A stretch of 64,000 bases of DNA, taken from the NCBI GenBank assembly GCA_020744225.1, contig JAGMWG010000008.1:1488001-1552000 (forward strand), written 5' to 3'. Within the stretch, counting starts at the first letter, position 1. Each line of letters opens with the position of its first letter. This document shows, one piece after another, positions 13,370-25,300 of this stretch. The position numbers were made by a program, and so were the translations under genes. The stretch comes from Paraphoma chrysanthemicola. Taxonomy: Eukaryota > Ascomycota > Dothideomycetes > Pleosporales > Phaeosphaeriaceae. The notes under the pieces are model-generated. The model made no database searches. It was not told the origin of the DNA and saw only the letters and a program-made list of their open reading frames with translations.

Positions 13370-14674
13370 TGTGCTGCTTGATACCTACAATCTCACAACA
13401 GTGTGAGAGACCCCAAGACGTCGACGGCGTCAGCAAAAAAGATTGAAAGCGACTCAGCAATTCCTCAGCTCGGCGGCATCCCGCAATTTATGAGGAGCCC
13501 TGCTCCGCGCGATACCAACACCGACACCGTCCCCACGCCTCCCCAAGCGTGTTCTTTTTTAGGGCTGGAACCATGCCCACTGCAGCACCAGCGCATCTTC
13601 GCTAGCACGGTCGAATTGCACCGCGTCGTGGCTGTTCGGCCGTCTGTGCTCGCTGGTCAACACCACTCAGCACTCGCGGCTGAAAGCTAAGCTGAAAGAA
13701 GCTTCACGCCAATTGCTGCGGGCTCATCCGGGGCTGAGTGCAGCCACGCCCGAAGTAGACTCGCACTTGATCCAGAACTGTGGTCTATCATGCCAATTGG
13801 GCTCCTTGGCCCTACACGTGCATGCCAAGCGGCGCATGGCCAGTGGGAGAAAAGGGTGAGCATGGCCTGGCTCAGCTTGGGAATCGAAAGCCTTCCTCCA
13901 CGGGCCGCTGGCGAGCCAGCGGTGGGCTTGGATGCAGCGGGCACAGCCAGCCTCGCGGCGTGCTAATCGGAACGCACTAGCTGTCACTGGTGGAGCATCT
14001 AAAGGTGTGCATTGCAGAAGCAGCACTCTGTACTCACGAGACATGTTGTGCAGCGAAGACTCGCGTCGACCGAGCCCCTCCTCCTCTAGATTTCCCCGCC
14101 CCCAAGAACACTGATCTTGAACTCTCGGTAAGATGATTATTCCGCCGCAAGGATCCCTCGCTGCACCCTAGTCGTGATTTAGGGATTGCAGGGTGCGCCT
14201 GAAGATGTGCAAATAGGTAGCGCTTACCTCAGCAGCGGTTCTTGCCCGTCGCTCTTTCCCTTTCGGTACGCAGCCTCGCGCCAACGTTGGCTTGGTACAA
14301 GCAATCTCGGTACAACCTTGACGGCTCCCGTCTGGCTGTGACACGGCGCTGCGATAGGCCCGGAATGGCCAGCGCAGAGTCAGCATGGCTTTTGGGGACA
14401 TGGGCTTGCTGATGAGGCTGACTCTGGATTTCGTCGTCCCCGGATCCCCTTTGCAAGGATCGTAAGGAGGACGCTGCATATGCAAACCCAGGTCTTGCGA
14501 GAACTTATGCTTTATAATTCAATATACAAATATTTGAGTACATGGTTTATACACATATGGCCCGAAGAGACATGTCGGTCTCCTGTGCCCGTCCATAGCT
14601 CTAGAACGCCGCAATGAGGTCCACTAAAAAGCCTATAGATCTATAGTTGCGAGAAACACACCGCTGTGCAAGGA
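13370..14674. other. intergenic between LtrA and MFS genes
   Basis: Holds the LtrA upstream region and the 3' end of the MFS gene, both on the minus strand. Open frames on both strands show no domain. I see no convincing additional gene. Confidence 0.5.
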
Positions 14675-16584
14675 CTACTTGCGCATCAAACCGGTTCGCT
14701 CGTTCGTGCCAACATCCTCCTCCTCGTCGTCTTTGTCGCTCTCATCGCTCTCGTCACTCCATCCTTCGGCTTCGAGACCCTCGCCCCGTATGCCGAAGCT
14801 CATGAAGAAGCCCAACAACGAGATCCCGGCAAAGATACCGAACGGGAGAGCCTCGCCTTTAGGCCGTATCTTGGTCGCAGCGGTAAAGAGCGAGCCTGAT
14901 ATGAACGGACCCGCCGCGCGGCCAGCAGCAGACAGTGTTTGAGCCAGGCCATTCAGGGTGCCCAGGACATTGTGGTTCGGTGCAGAATTAGTGATCTGTG
15001 GACACGTTAGAGGCTTGATAAACATGACAGACTCGCAGCATAACTTACCAAGAGAAGCGCAGCCGTGAGACCGCCCACGCCTGCGATCGTCTTGATGACT
15101 AGCACTACGCCCAGCTCGAACCACAGCCACAGTGCACCGCCACCAACGCCTGTGCTGTCAGAATAGCCGACCCAGGGCATTAGAATAAATGCAGCCACGA
15201 ACAACGCCAAGCTGACTCTGTAAGCAACCTTATTCCCTAGCTTGCCGCGCAGCTTGCCAAATATGCCAACCTGGAAGACGATGGTGATGGCGCCCGCAAA
15301 AGACAAAGATAGGCCAACAGCTTCAGGCTTCAGTCCACGCCCTGTTGGAGGGAGCTCCTCCGCAAAGATAGGATACAGTGAATTGTAGGAGATGTTAGCG
15401 AGCTGGAAGATGAAGTAGGTGACCAGTAGGAGTATGGTGTCGCGGTTCAAAATCTCCTTGCTCGACAAGTTTTCGCCGCTGGTGTGAGGGAACAGAGTAG
15501 GGGCAGATTCACCCGAGACGTCTGATGCATCGTCATCTTCGTCGTCCTCATCTGTGTTGTTTGCGCGTCTCGAGTGGTTGCTCCTGTGTTTCCCAAGCAG
15601 ACGTCTCACATACGTGGGTCGTGGAGAGCTCGTGAACTGCCAGATCCACGAGAACAAATTTCCGATCCTTTTTCCTAGTGGCGGCATGTCCTTCGCCTCC
15701 TCAAGGCTCTCCTCTAGAAACAACATGCAGATAACTAGATCGATGGCCAGCACCACGGCAGAAAACAAGTTTGGCAGGAGGTATGGGAACGGATTCGGCT
15801 TGCTGTTGTCGAGCGGATTCCGGTAGAAGACTAGCAGCCCTCCAACGATGGGACCTGTGATACCACCAATACCATAGACGACGGGGAGGTATGTGAAGGC
15901 CCGTGACTGGTTGCTACGATCCGTAATCTCGCCCAAGCAGGTGGAGACGACGCCCGAATTGCCGTTGACCAGCCCCATCATTGCCTGCACCATAACTGCT
16001 TGCCATAGCGTCCGACAGAAGCCAAACGCGACGAAACAGCACATGGTCAGGAATGTGCCGAGTATGATGACGGGTTTCCGCCCGATCTTGTCAGACAGCC
16101 ATCCCCAGAAGAAGTTGGTAGTGAACTGTGCCAGTGCGAATGACGACGCGATCAGGCCGACATACAGTCCCGCCTGTCCCTCCTTCACCTCCGGGAACGT
16201 CTTTGTCATCTCGGGCAGGTATGGGCTGATGGAGTTGAGGGCCGTCTGCTCGGCAAGCGCGATGACGGCAAGCACGATGAGCTGCCGCTTGGGCAGGGGC
16301 GACTCATTGTGGTGGTCGTCCGACTCGTTGCCGCTGCCATGGTCGCCTTCAGGTGTCGCGAAAAGTGGCTGGCCGCGTGATCTCGGGGGTGCGGTGGGAA
16401 AGGTCTGGTAATGCAGAGTGCTGCTCTTGCGCGAGTCGATGGGCGGCCGTCTGCCCGGCATGGCGGGGCTGCAGACTGGGCGGGACGGAGCTTCGGATGC
16501 GTTAGGATCTACCTCGTAGAGGCAGGGAGTATCGCGCAAGGAGCTGCATGCATTGAGCCCTGAAGGAGGAGAACTGTGCTGCAA
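14675..16584 (-). CDS. major facilitator superfamily (MFS) transporter
   Basis: Two exons, 16584-15049 and 14995-14675, encode 618 residues; the intron of 53 nt has GTAAGT and CAG ends. After a Pro/Ser-rich cytosolic N-terminus of about 105 residues come twelve predicted membrane helices. The MFS motif A, GWLSDKIGRKPVII, lies in the loop between helices 2 and 3. The central loop is acidic (NTDEDDEDDDASDVSGES), and the C-terminus ends in an acidic tail. The layout resembles the fungal MFS group of S. cerevisiae YCR023C and the zinc-induced-facilitator-like proteins (family knowledge). The substrate cannot be inferred. A downstream Met (MPGRRPP) is an alternative start, but the first ATG is kept because the frame is open and compositionally uniform. 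Confidence 0.9.
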
Positions 16585-17759
16585 ATGCAGGCTGAGAGTC
16601 GCGCTGTTCCCAGTGAAAAGTTACAGATCACGGGTGCCGCGAAGTGCGTCATAACCGCGCAGTAATCGACAGGAACCCGCGCGATGGGCCTTGGCAGCGA
16701 GATCTAGAGCTCTTCGGGATGGCCCGTCGTCAGCCAGGTCTCCTTGTCCAATCTTCATACTCTCCAACACCGATGTTAGATCATGGTAGGTCTTGCTTGC
16801 GGGCTTGTCTGCTGGCGTTCACCGACCGCTCGCGTCAATCATGGATGTTCTGTGGAAGCGTGATTCCCACCTGAAGAGCATCGCGGTCGCAAGTTGAGGT
16901 CACGAGCATACCGTACGACTTGCAGCAGCTCTGCATACTAGTATGATACGCATTATACTCCTATGCTCGCTAGACTGCAGACATCACAACTGAGTTGCAA
17001 GACCCTTCTTGCTGTGAACCTGGAAACCTCACAGAAATAGCCAATCACACGAGCCTGCACTCTCGATTTGCTGCGCACCCACGCTTCCCCACACTCTGGT
17101 TAATCTGGCTCAATACCACTTCCCGACCTCATCTATTTCGCCCCGTTGCTCACCGACGAGGCTACACGAGAACACCAAAGCACGACGTCCGCATGCTAGA
17201 GTAAGCCCGGTGCCCTCAGCTAAAGCCCCTCAAACCTTCTCACTCTGGTGTTATGCCCCATTGGTACTTGATCTCGAGATGAGAGGAGCTGCGCGTGTCG
17301 TACAATTAACCTAATTCCCGTGCTTACGCCGGCGTTCCGTCAGTTGTGCCAGTCACTTGACACGGCGTCCCAGCTCAAAAGCTGTGCCGTAGGGCTGTAG
17401 CGAGCCCGAAAACGCCGATAGCTCAATGCGAGACATATTAACTACACACTGGAGAGTGGAGTCAGATCCTCCACGCAGTATTCGGCCTCGGAAGCGCCAT
17501 GGCGTTTGCATTGTCAAAGTAGGTATATGAAGGTAGCATGTATCCCCACAACGTGCATCGTGTATCTTCAAGCATTTCTGTGTGGTTGCAGCTCTTTCAC
17601 TCACAGCTTTGACTAGGACTACAAAGGTCTGATCGTGCCTTCCCCGAGCTACAAAGTCTACCTACCCCGACTACATACCCACTTCGCACAATTTTAGTCA
17701 AGTCATAAGTCCCCTAAAAGACGTTCTTGTTCCTCAACAAAACCACCAAGCCGACAGTA
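16585..17759. other. divergent intergenic region (MFS / DJ-1-like)
   Basis: Lies between the divergently transcribed MFS gene (minus) and the DJ-1-like gene (plus), so it should contain both promoters. No supported coding sequence. The last 120 nt before 17760 are C/A-rich, as expected of a fungal 5' leader. Confidence 0.55.
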
Positions 17760-18704
17760 ATGCGTTCCCTCACTCTATTGCCGCTGCTCGCAGCTCCCTC
17801 CACGATATTTGCGGCACCGCAGCAGCCACTTTTTGCCAACACCACCGAATTGCCTACACATTATGGACTCCTGGTATTTCCGCACTTCCAGGCATTAGAC
17901 GTGTTTGGACCGATGGACGTCTTCAACACGTTGTCTATGCTCTATAGCAATTATACGACTATGTCTCTCTCCATACTCTCAGCGACCTACGCTCCAGTCT
18001 CAACGGCCATGCAAGGCATGCATGGCTCAGGCAACTTCGGAGAGAGCATCGTTCCGACCATCACATTTAAGGACTACCTGGCTCAGGAGAAGAACTCTTC
18101 TTACGGCAAGCCAGAGCAGGGTAGCAACAATTCCGACGAGGACGAAGAGCCCTGTGATGACGGACACGGCGGTCATGCAGTCGCCAAGCGCACAATGCGA
18201 ACGCGGAAACGACAACATCAAATGCCCACCAACGACACAATGCCGCATCCCACGCCTTCCCTCAAGTCCGACATCGAGGTTCTGCTTGTCCCCGGTGGAG
18301 GCGGGACGCGACAGCTCTTGCCTGAGGAGATCGCCTTTGTCAAGCATATATACCCCAAGCTCAAGTACATCATCTCCGTTTGCACTGGTTCCACCATCCT
18401 CTCGCGCTCTGGCATCTTGGATGGCAGGAATGCGACTACTAACAAGCGCGCATGGCCCTGGGCTGTCACGCAAGGACCCAAAGTTAATTGGATCCCGACC
18501 GCGCGCTGGACCGAGGATGGGAACATCTTCACCTCCAGTGGCATCTCGGCAGGCATTGATGTGGCGTATGCTTTCATCAGCCGTGTATACGGCGAGGATG
18601 TTGCGCACTACCTATCACTTTCCGCAGAATATGATAGGGAAACTGATATGCATCACGATCCCTACGCAGCTATCTGGGACGTTCCAGGCGCCACCCCTCA
18701 GTAG
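17760..18704 (+). CDS. secreted DJ-1/PfpI-family protein
   Basis: Intronless, 314 residues from the Met at 17760. An upstream in-frame ATG at 17727 would spoil the signal peptide MRSLTLLPLLAAPSTIFAAP, so the second Met is preferred. The DJ-1/PfpI fold is shown by YGLLVFPHFQALDVFGPMDV, VLLVPGGGGTRQL and the nucleophile elbow ISVCTGS (Cys208). SGILDGRNATTNKRAW follows, and then SSGISAGIDVAYAFISRVYG, as in the isonitrile-hydratase/AraC-N-terminal-like subgroup. Residues about 108-168 are an unusual insertion: acidic and Asn/Ser-rich, then a cluster of basic dipeptides (AKRTMRTRKRQ) that could be Kex2 sites. Several N-glycosylation sequons (NTT, NYT, NSS, NAT) agree with secretion. The enzymatic activity is unknown. 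Confidence 0.85.
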   Translation: MRSLTLLPLLAAPSTIFAAPQQPLFANTTELPTHYGLLVFPHFQALDVFGPMDVFNTLSMLYSNYTTMSLSILSATYAPVSTAMQGMHGSGNFGESIVPTITFKDYLAQEKNSSYGKPEQGSNNSDEDEEPCDDGHGGHAVAKRTMRTRKRQHQMPTNDTMPHPTPSLKSDIEVLLVPGGGGTRQLLPEEIAFVKHIYPKLKYIISVCTGSTILSRSGILDGRNATTNKRAWPWAVTQGPKVNWIPTARWTEDGNIFTSSGISAGIDVAYAFISRVYGEDVAHYLSLSAEYDRETDMHHDPYAAIWDVPGATPQ

Positions 18705-19250
18705 GTGTCACCTGAGGTCCATAGATTAAGTGATTCCATCTAAGCTTGTAGAGACGGCTCTTACAGACCGTCTTTCTGTGCGTAGCATTAGAGACACAGA
18801 GGAGGTCAGATTCTCTAACCCATAGATCAAATGAATGAATCAATTTGAAATACTTATATGTGCTCTGAAGTGAAATCACTGATGTGTGATCAGTTCCAAA
18901 ACGCAACGTCGCGCACGGCATCACAGCTCTGTCCGCGCACGATAGCACCAGCGGGGGAGCCCGTCCTGCAAAGTACCGGTAGTCGAAGGACTAATCTGAG
19001 CCGAGATTGCGATGTTAGATCACCTCGAATGTTGTTTTCATAAGTTTCTGTGCAGTCCACTTGAGGTGAATGAGGTGTCCTTCGCTCCTACCATTCGACT
19101 TCGCGCCAAGCCACGTCGCGTGCTAGCTGGCACTGTCAATATTCCCACTCATCACTCATGCCTGAAGTCTCACCTGTTCTCTTCTCGTATGTTCCCTCCA
19201 CTGAAAAGTAGTCGCAATGCCGCCGAACTTGCGCTCAGAGCCCACGCAGA
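18705..19250. other. intergenic
   Basis: 3' flank of the DJ-1-like gene and upstream region of the next plus-strand gene. Nothing further recognised. Confidence 0.55.
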
Positions 19251-20002
19251 ATGACGACTCTAGACAACAAGCCGCCACCTCCATTCCCACCGCACCAACT
19301 GGATGGAGCGAGTGCAGCCCATCGAAAGCGGTTGCGACAATTAGGTCGTATGGCGCGCCGGTCGCTGGGTGGGGCACTTGCTGGCCCGATCACGTCACTT
19401 CTACCACTGGGTCCGTTGGCGCCATTTGCTGCCCTATTAGCCACAAGTTTCGCAAGCTTCAAGCTGAGGCAGAATGTTTTGGGTGGATTGTGTGCGCTCT
19501 TACACGCTGGTGGGCTCAGCAGTTTCCAAGGACAGCTCCGGTCACTTCTGAGCTTCGTGAGCCTGAGCGCGACCATCGGTGAGTATGTATCAGGGCAATA
19601 GATATATGTCAACTAAGAAGTCCAGATCCGCTGGACGCGCCACTCCAAGGTTGGATCAATGAGCTCCTACTAAGCGTTGGCGGGGTGCAAACTACGCTGG
19701 CTAGCCTTTCGTTTCCAATCGTGGCAGAAATGACTGGGCTGTTTGGCGCCTTTCCTCGATACGTACGAGGCAAGAGCGTAGGGGCTGCGATGGCTGCACT
19801 TCAGTCCTATTCCGCATCGAAGGGGTTGACTTGGGGTGAATTTAAGCTCCATGGACTGTGGCACACTCTTAATAATCTCTTCATCGAGTCTATTCAGGCA
19901 GCACTCGGAAGCCAAACCAGCGATGATCGCAAACAAAAGCCTCAAATACATACAACTTTGGGAGCGCGGCTACAAAACACGGCAGTGCCATTCGAGGCTT
20001 GA
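19251..20002 (+). CDS. hypothetical protein, two exons, Ala/Leu/Gly-rich
   Basis: Exons 19251-19578 and 19626-20002 join across a 47-nt intron (GTGAGT...CAG, with CTAAG-like branch) to give 234 residues. I do not recognise the family. The N-terminus is Pro-rich (PPPPFPPHQLDG), then basic (HRKRLRQLGRMARRSLGG), then strongly apolar (LLPLGPLAPFAALLATSFAS). The second half contains GWINELLLSVGG and GEFKLHGLWHTLNNLFI. It could associate with membranes. The frame stops at 20000-20002, where another coding-like frame starts in a TGATG overlap (next entry). The real product may therefore be longer, through a missed splice or a frameshift. Confidence 0.55.
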
Positions 20003-20304
20003 TGGTCGGAAGTAAGCCTGAACATGCGGGCTCCAAACAGAGCTTGGAAGATTGGGAGATGTTGGAAGGAGAGATGGAGAACTCGTGTCCCCCACTGGAC
20101 AAGATGCAGCAACGCACTGCAGAGCTGGTAGGCGAGATCTCTCAACTTATCGACGGCTGCGATGGTCTACCAAATGCAGATTGGGACGAGCTGGTGGCCA
20201 TGCTTGGAGCAGAGCAGAGTGCATTCAAACACATGAGGGAGTCGAGTCAAGCAGATTCATTGGGCAGAGAAGCGATGATACACTCGACGACTGGGAGCAT
20301 GTAA
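20002..20304 (+). CDS. coding-like frame overlapping the previous stop (possible frameshifted C-terminus)
   Basis: A 100-codon frame opens at the ATG overlapping the TGA of the preceding frame. It has a protein-like, acidic, helical composition (SLEDWEMLEGEMENSCPPLD, ELVGEISQLIDG, ADWDELVAMLGAEQ). In the alternative frame just before its end, TLDDWEHV echoes its own EDWEML motif, hinting at a second shift or a spliced final exon (GTAAGC is present at 20300). It may be the true C-terminus of the 19251 gene, reached by splicing I could not place, or a decayed reading frame. It matches no family I know. Confidence 0.35.
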   Translation: MVGSKPEHAGSKQSLEDWEMLEGEMENSCPPLDKMQQRTAELVGEISQLIDGCDGLPNADWDELVAMLGAEQSAFKHMRESSQADSLGREAMIHSTTGSM

Positions 20305-20631
20305 GCCTATGAACGTGTCCGCTGGCGTCGCAATTCTGTGATGACTATAACAATGTGAGAACAAATGAGATATAAGAACTTCAAAATGTGAAGTCAGCCA
20401 AGCTGGAGTATCGACCTTTTTGAAGAAAGCATGACTTCACTTGTGGTGTTCATGCAACGTGAACTCCCGCTTCCAGGCACCAGCCACAGGGGGCTGAGCG
20501 CCAAGACTGCGGGCTAGCGCCACTTTGAGACTAGCGAGGCGACGCTTCGCCCACAATCAATTCTACTACTGATTGACGACCGACGACAACCCCACGACTA
20601 ACACAACAGGTACTGCTCCAACACCGCCAAC
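20305..20631. other. intergenic, RPL24 promoter
   Basis: Upstream region of RPL24. Nothing else recognised. Confidence 0.55.
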
Positions 20632-21437
20632 ATGCGTACCTACGACGATTCCTTCAGCGGCCAGAAGATCTACCCGGGCAAGGTGCGTTCCGCCGTCTCC
20701 CACAGCGCCTCCGCCAGATGTCGAAATTCCGCAGTCGCGCTGCATCACCACCCACTGCTGGCGGAGGAGAACAATTGATGGAATGGCAACTGACGGCATG
20801 TATAGGGCAAGCTGTACATCCGTGGCGACAGCAAGATCTTCCGCTTCCAGAACGGCAAGACCGAGTCCCTTTTCCTCCAGAGGAAGAACCCCCGCAAGAT
20901 CTCATGGACTACTCTGTACCGACGGATGCACAAGAAGGGTATCTCTGAGGTTAGTCTGCCCAAACACACTCCCACAAGTTTTGGGAGTGAGAGACGTGCG
21001 GGCGCTACGACGTATGACATCAGTCGCATCGCGAGATGACATTTAGACAATGGCATACAGCGCCACCCTCCATTGCTCTCCCTCCTATGTCCCTGACCCA
21101 TCTCCACACACATACACACCTGAGCGCATGCTAATCGCCTCCACAACAGGAAATCGCCAAGAAGCGTACCCGCCGCACAGTCAAGCACCAGCGTGCCATC
21201 GTCGGTGCCTCGCTCGACGTGATCAAGGAGCGCCGCTCCCAGCGCCCCGAGGCCCGCGCCGCTGCCCGCTCAGCCGCCGTCACGGAAGGAAAGGAGAAGA
21301 AGGCCGCCGCTGAGTCAAAGAAGAAGGCCGAGAAGGCTAAGAGCGCGTCCACCGCCGCGCGAGGCCAGGCACAGAAGATCCAGAGCAAGCAGGGCGCCAA
21401 GGGTTCCGCACCCAAGGTTCAGGCAAGGACTCGCTAA
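20632..21437 (+). CDS. RPL24: 60S ribosomal protein L24 (eL24)
   Basis: Three exons, 20632-20682, 20806-20949 and 21150-21437, encode 160 residues. The start MRTYDDSFSGQKIYPGK and the core GDSKIFRFQNGKTESLFLQ are diagnostic of eL24. They are followed by NPRKISWTTLYRRMHKKGIS and then KKRTRRTVKHQRAIVGASLD. The C-terminus is the usual Ala/Lys-rich helix (about residues 105-145) ending KQGAKGSAPKVQARTR. The introns are 123 and 200 nt, longer than most in this window, as is common for fungal ribosomal protein genes. Exon 1 closes exactly at a codon boundary (AAG|GTGCGT), as does exon 2 (GAG|GTTAGT). The protein is part of the large cytosolic subunit near the intersubunit bridge. Confidence 0.97.
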
Positions 21438-22320
21438 GCGGGCTGCTTTGGATAGGGTGATTTGCATGGTCGGGGTTCAACTGGCGGCTTTTCGGGATGA
21501 CTACTCGGGTGTTCTATAAATCTCGCTCTCTGAGCCACTTCCGATAACAGCGGGGAAAATGGAACGAATGGAATCATGATTCACATCTTTTGGGACCGGT
21601 GTGGTGTGCCGGATACTTCATCCGCTGTTAGGGTTCGGCGTCCTATAGGGCAATGCAATACCACGTCCTCACGAACATGATTTCGACGCGTGAGGTTGCT
21701 GACGCTTTGTAATTCTAGCTTATCTGACACTCAGGTATTGTGGCTCACTCTTCCAAGCGCCCCGTCGCACTTCATCAACGAGGCATGACATCACTGGGTC
21801 ACGCGAGAGTCATAAACGTCTAAGACTATCTTTTTGAACAATGCTTCTTCTCAATTATACTCCTACACGCTATGACTCTGGCTGCAAGTGCCAAACGACA
21901 GCTCGCAGGCTATCCAAGCCTAGGCAAATATGCCTAAGCGAAACACCTTGTAGAAAACACCCACCCGATGCCAATGCTTCCAACGCCGTCTAGCAAACAT
22001 GGTGTGAAGAAGGTCATTAGTCAATTACTTCCTGCTGATCAAGTTCAGGAATCGATGCTTTTCGAACATATTGCCCGAGAGGTAAGGTGGGGCGCAGAAT
22101 GGTCAATGTCGCGATAACGCTGCTCAGGGTATCGTGCTCAAGCAGCCGACATCGTCGTCGAATATCCAGGCCTGTTGCGACCAAAGAAGTGCCCATGCTC
22201 CAACCATCCATTGATCATTACCATCGCCCAGACTCGCGTCCATCAAATTCACGTCGGAGTGCGCCGCCGCACACTAACGCACCGCCTACCGCCCGCAGCT
22301 TCATCTTGGTCACGGACCTC
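21438..22320. other. convergent intergenic region (RPL24 / kinase)
   Basis: Lies between the 3' ends of RPL24 (plus) and the Gin4-type kinase (minus). No gene is supported. Confidence 0.55.
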
Positions 22321-25300
22321 CTAATCCAGGACTTCCATCATAGCCGACTGCTTCTCCGGGTCCTCGATCAGCATGCAGCGAGCGCGGCAAACGTCTTCGA
22401 CAATATCGACGACTTTGCGGAAGCTCGAGGCTGCGCCGCGAGTCTGCGTGAAGCGTGCAAGGCACAGGTTGGCGCGCTGACCGTGTTCAAGGACGACGAA
22501 GAGCTCGATGACGAATGAGACGGGTTTGATCTTCAGGTCTGTGATGCGATCGTGTTAGCATGATTTGGATTTAGTCGTGGAATGTGGTGGAATAACGAAA
22601 CGCAGCATTACATCGCAAAACGGACTCGACCTCCAAGACTTCTACCTCAAACTGCCAGTCTTCAAGACGCCATTCGCTGAAAACAAGGTTCGAGCAAGAG
22701 TAAAAAGTATACTTACGATTGTTCTTGTCAACGCGCGCGTTGATGATATTGGTCTCGCGATCAAATGTGACATCACGAATGCCGAAGCGTTGCCAGTCAC
22801 GTAGTAGACGGACGAGATCTTGCCGAACCTTACCGCGTCCAATATGGAAGCACAACGTCTTGTTGGCGGGCTTTATGTGCAGGAAGCGTGAGAGCCAGTT
22901 CATTTGCATCTCTGCAGGACCGTTTCTAGCCGGAGGGTCGCCGCTGTGCTCAGGCCCGAGATCGAAGCCGGAGAGTATCGACGAAGAGCTGAAGTTTGCT
23001 AATCGAAGCTTGTCAGTAATGCGCATATGATTGCTAGTGCTAGACTGCGACTTACCTCCTAGTTCAAGAGGCTTCTTGTCTTTCTCATCCTTCGGCTTTT
23101 TCCCAAAGAATGCAAAGAATCCCTTCCGCATTGCGCCCTCGCTCTTAGTCACGGGCGCGCTGCTGTGGCGCATAGGGAATTCGCTAATGTTACTACCTTC
23201 TAATTGCTTAGCAGCCTGGGTAGCGGCGGTATTGATCGCCTGTGGACGGTCGTTCTTGACACGATCGTCGAGGCCTTGCCATGCCTCAGGGATCTGAAGC
23301 AGACCCGCAGAGCTCTTCTCCTTGACTTCATTTTCCTTGTAATCTTGTTCGCCATCCTTGTCTTCCGCATTGCGACGGAACCACAAAGACTTCTTCTTCT
23401 TGATGATAGTGTCCTTCTTTTCCGGTGCAGGAGTTGGCTGTGCGGTGCGCGCAGCGAGCAAGTCATTCTGCACATCTTGAAATGGCCGCACGCCGACGTT
23501 CGACGCAGGATCAGGCCAAGCTACAGAAGGTGCCTCGTTCACCTCTTTGGTCTTTGCGCTGGCGCTACTACGCTTGCGTATGTTTAAAGGTGCGACACGG
23601 GTCGGAGACTGGTCAACGAGCCTGATGGTCTGCTGTTCCGTAGCTGCACGTTGAACATGCGGCCTGACAGGATCAGTAACAACTCTATAGCGAGCACTAT
23701 AGGGATGTTCAAACTTCTCAACACTGTCCTGCTTCTCCTCTGGAATCACGTGAAGCGGCGCTGGGTGCTCTGGCGACTTCGCAGGCGCAGAGACAGTCCG
23801 CTTGGTATTAACCACAGGCAGCATCAGCCGGTCGAGATTCTCCAGGACCTCGTTGAAGTGGTCGGTGCTGCCACCATCCTGGTCTATGCGTCGAGCGATC
23901 TCTGCACGGGTTTCTGCCAGCTTGCGCTGTAGGAAAGTGTTGGGAGTCTCGCTTGGAATAGGTGGTAGGGGCCGCTGAGCTAGGGCAGCGTTGTTGTTGG
24001 GAGTTGCCAGTGAACTACCGCCTGAATCTCTAGTGTTTGTAAAGGATGTCGGCGGCGTATCGTACTGCGCCTCTGTTCGAGACGTGCGAACACTAGAGCT
24101 GATCGAGGAGCGGTTGAAGGCCTCTTCCATTACCTTCCCAAGCTCTGTGCTGACCTTCCGTGCCTCGCTCTGGATATACTTGCTGGGGCTGTCTGGCTTG
24201 CGGAGCTTCAATCGCGGAGGGTCGATACGAGGCGTACCTCGCGACCGTGGCCGATAAGCCGATGATGGTTGACGTGAGCTCGATCGATGCGACGAGCCAT
24301 AATCTGACGATCCGTATGATCCATATGATCCATATGATCCAATCGAGGTGTGCGGGCGGTGAACTGGAGTATTCTCATTGGAGGTATACGCCACGGTACT
24401 GCATTCCATGGTGCTAGCTGTAGCCGCCGAAGAGCGGCGGCCGCGTAGATGCGAGAAGCTGACACCTCTACGACCCAAGCCACCAGAGCGAGCGATGACC
24501 GGAGGACTACTGGGCCAGTGCGAGCTCGCTAGTGACGATCGTGACATCGACCCTCGCTTTATGGACACAGACCGATGTGACGGTGTGCTCTGATTTGACG
24601 AGACACGGGACATAGCGGAGCTGCGCTTGGAGTTGTTGCGAAGTGCTTGAACCCGCAATGAGCTGCCAGTGCGATGATGTCCCAACGCGGTTGTTGGCCG
24701 CCGCTTTCGACCTCCGCTAGCATTGCTATGTCCGCGATGAACGGTGACATTCTGGTTAATAACACCCTGGTCTGGTATGATGGGCTGCCGCGAGGCACGA
24801 AATGGATCATAGCTGGCCTCGGAGGCAGGCGACTCATAGAAACTATGCTTCGAATACAGGTGTTCGTTATTCAGGATCGAATAGCCAGATTGTGAGCGCT
24901 TGTGCGTGCTTGAAGGCATCTGAGCAATGTCCTTCGGCGTGGGAGAGTGCCTAGTGTTGTGGTGGTGATCGCTGTTCGACTTTGCCACGGCATGGTGAGC
25001 GTCTGGCTGGTAGTTCTCGAGCTGGTCGGTGTGGTACTTGCGAAGCGCCGAGTAGAAGTACTTCTCCTGGTTTGCCCTATTCATTGTCAGTTGGTGCCTA
25101 CTACAACAGGCCGGACTTGACTCACTCTCTGCTCATGAGCTTCTGGATTAGCACCTCTTCCGTCTCGCTATGCCAAAGTGTGCGCAAATATCGCAGGATC
25201 TCACGATCGATCGTCGTCCGCTGAAGCGTAGTCCACTCCGCGATGGATGGGAGTGGCCCGGTCCAGTGATCTTGGCTAGCAAACTCGCCAACAAAATTCA

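Noticed and set aside
20950..21149. possible C/D-box snoRNA in RPL24 intron 2
   Set aside because: An ATGAC-like C box and a CTGA can be found, but the C box does not fit the consensus and no terminal stem is evident.
22087..22518. 143-codon plus-strand frame
   Set aside because: Lies antisense to the last exon of the kinase, whose KA1 domain is clearly recognisable on the minus strand.
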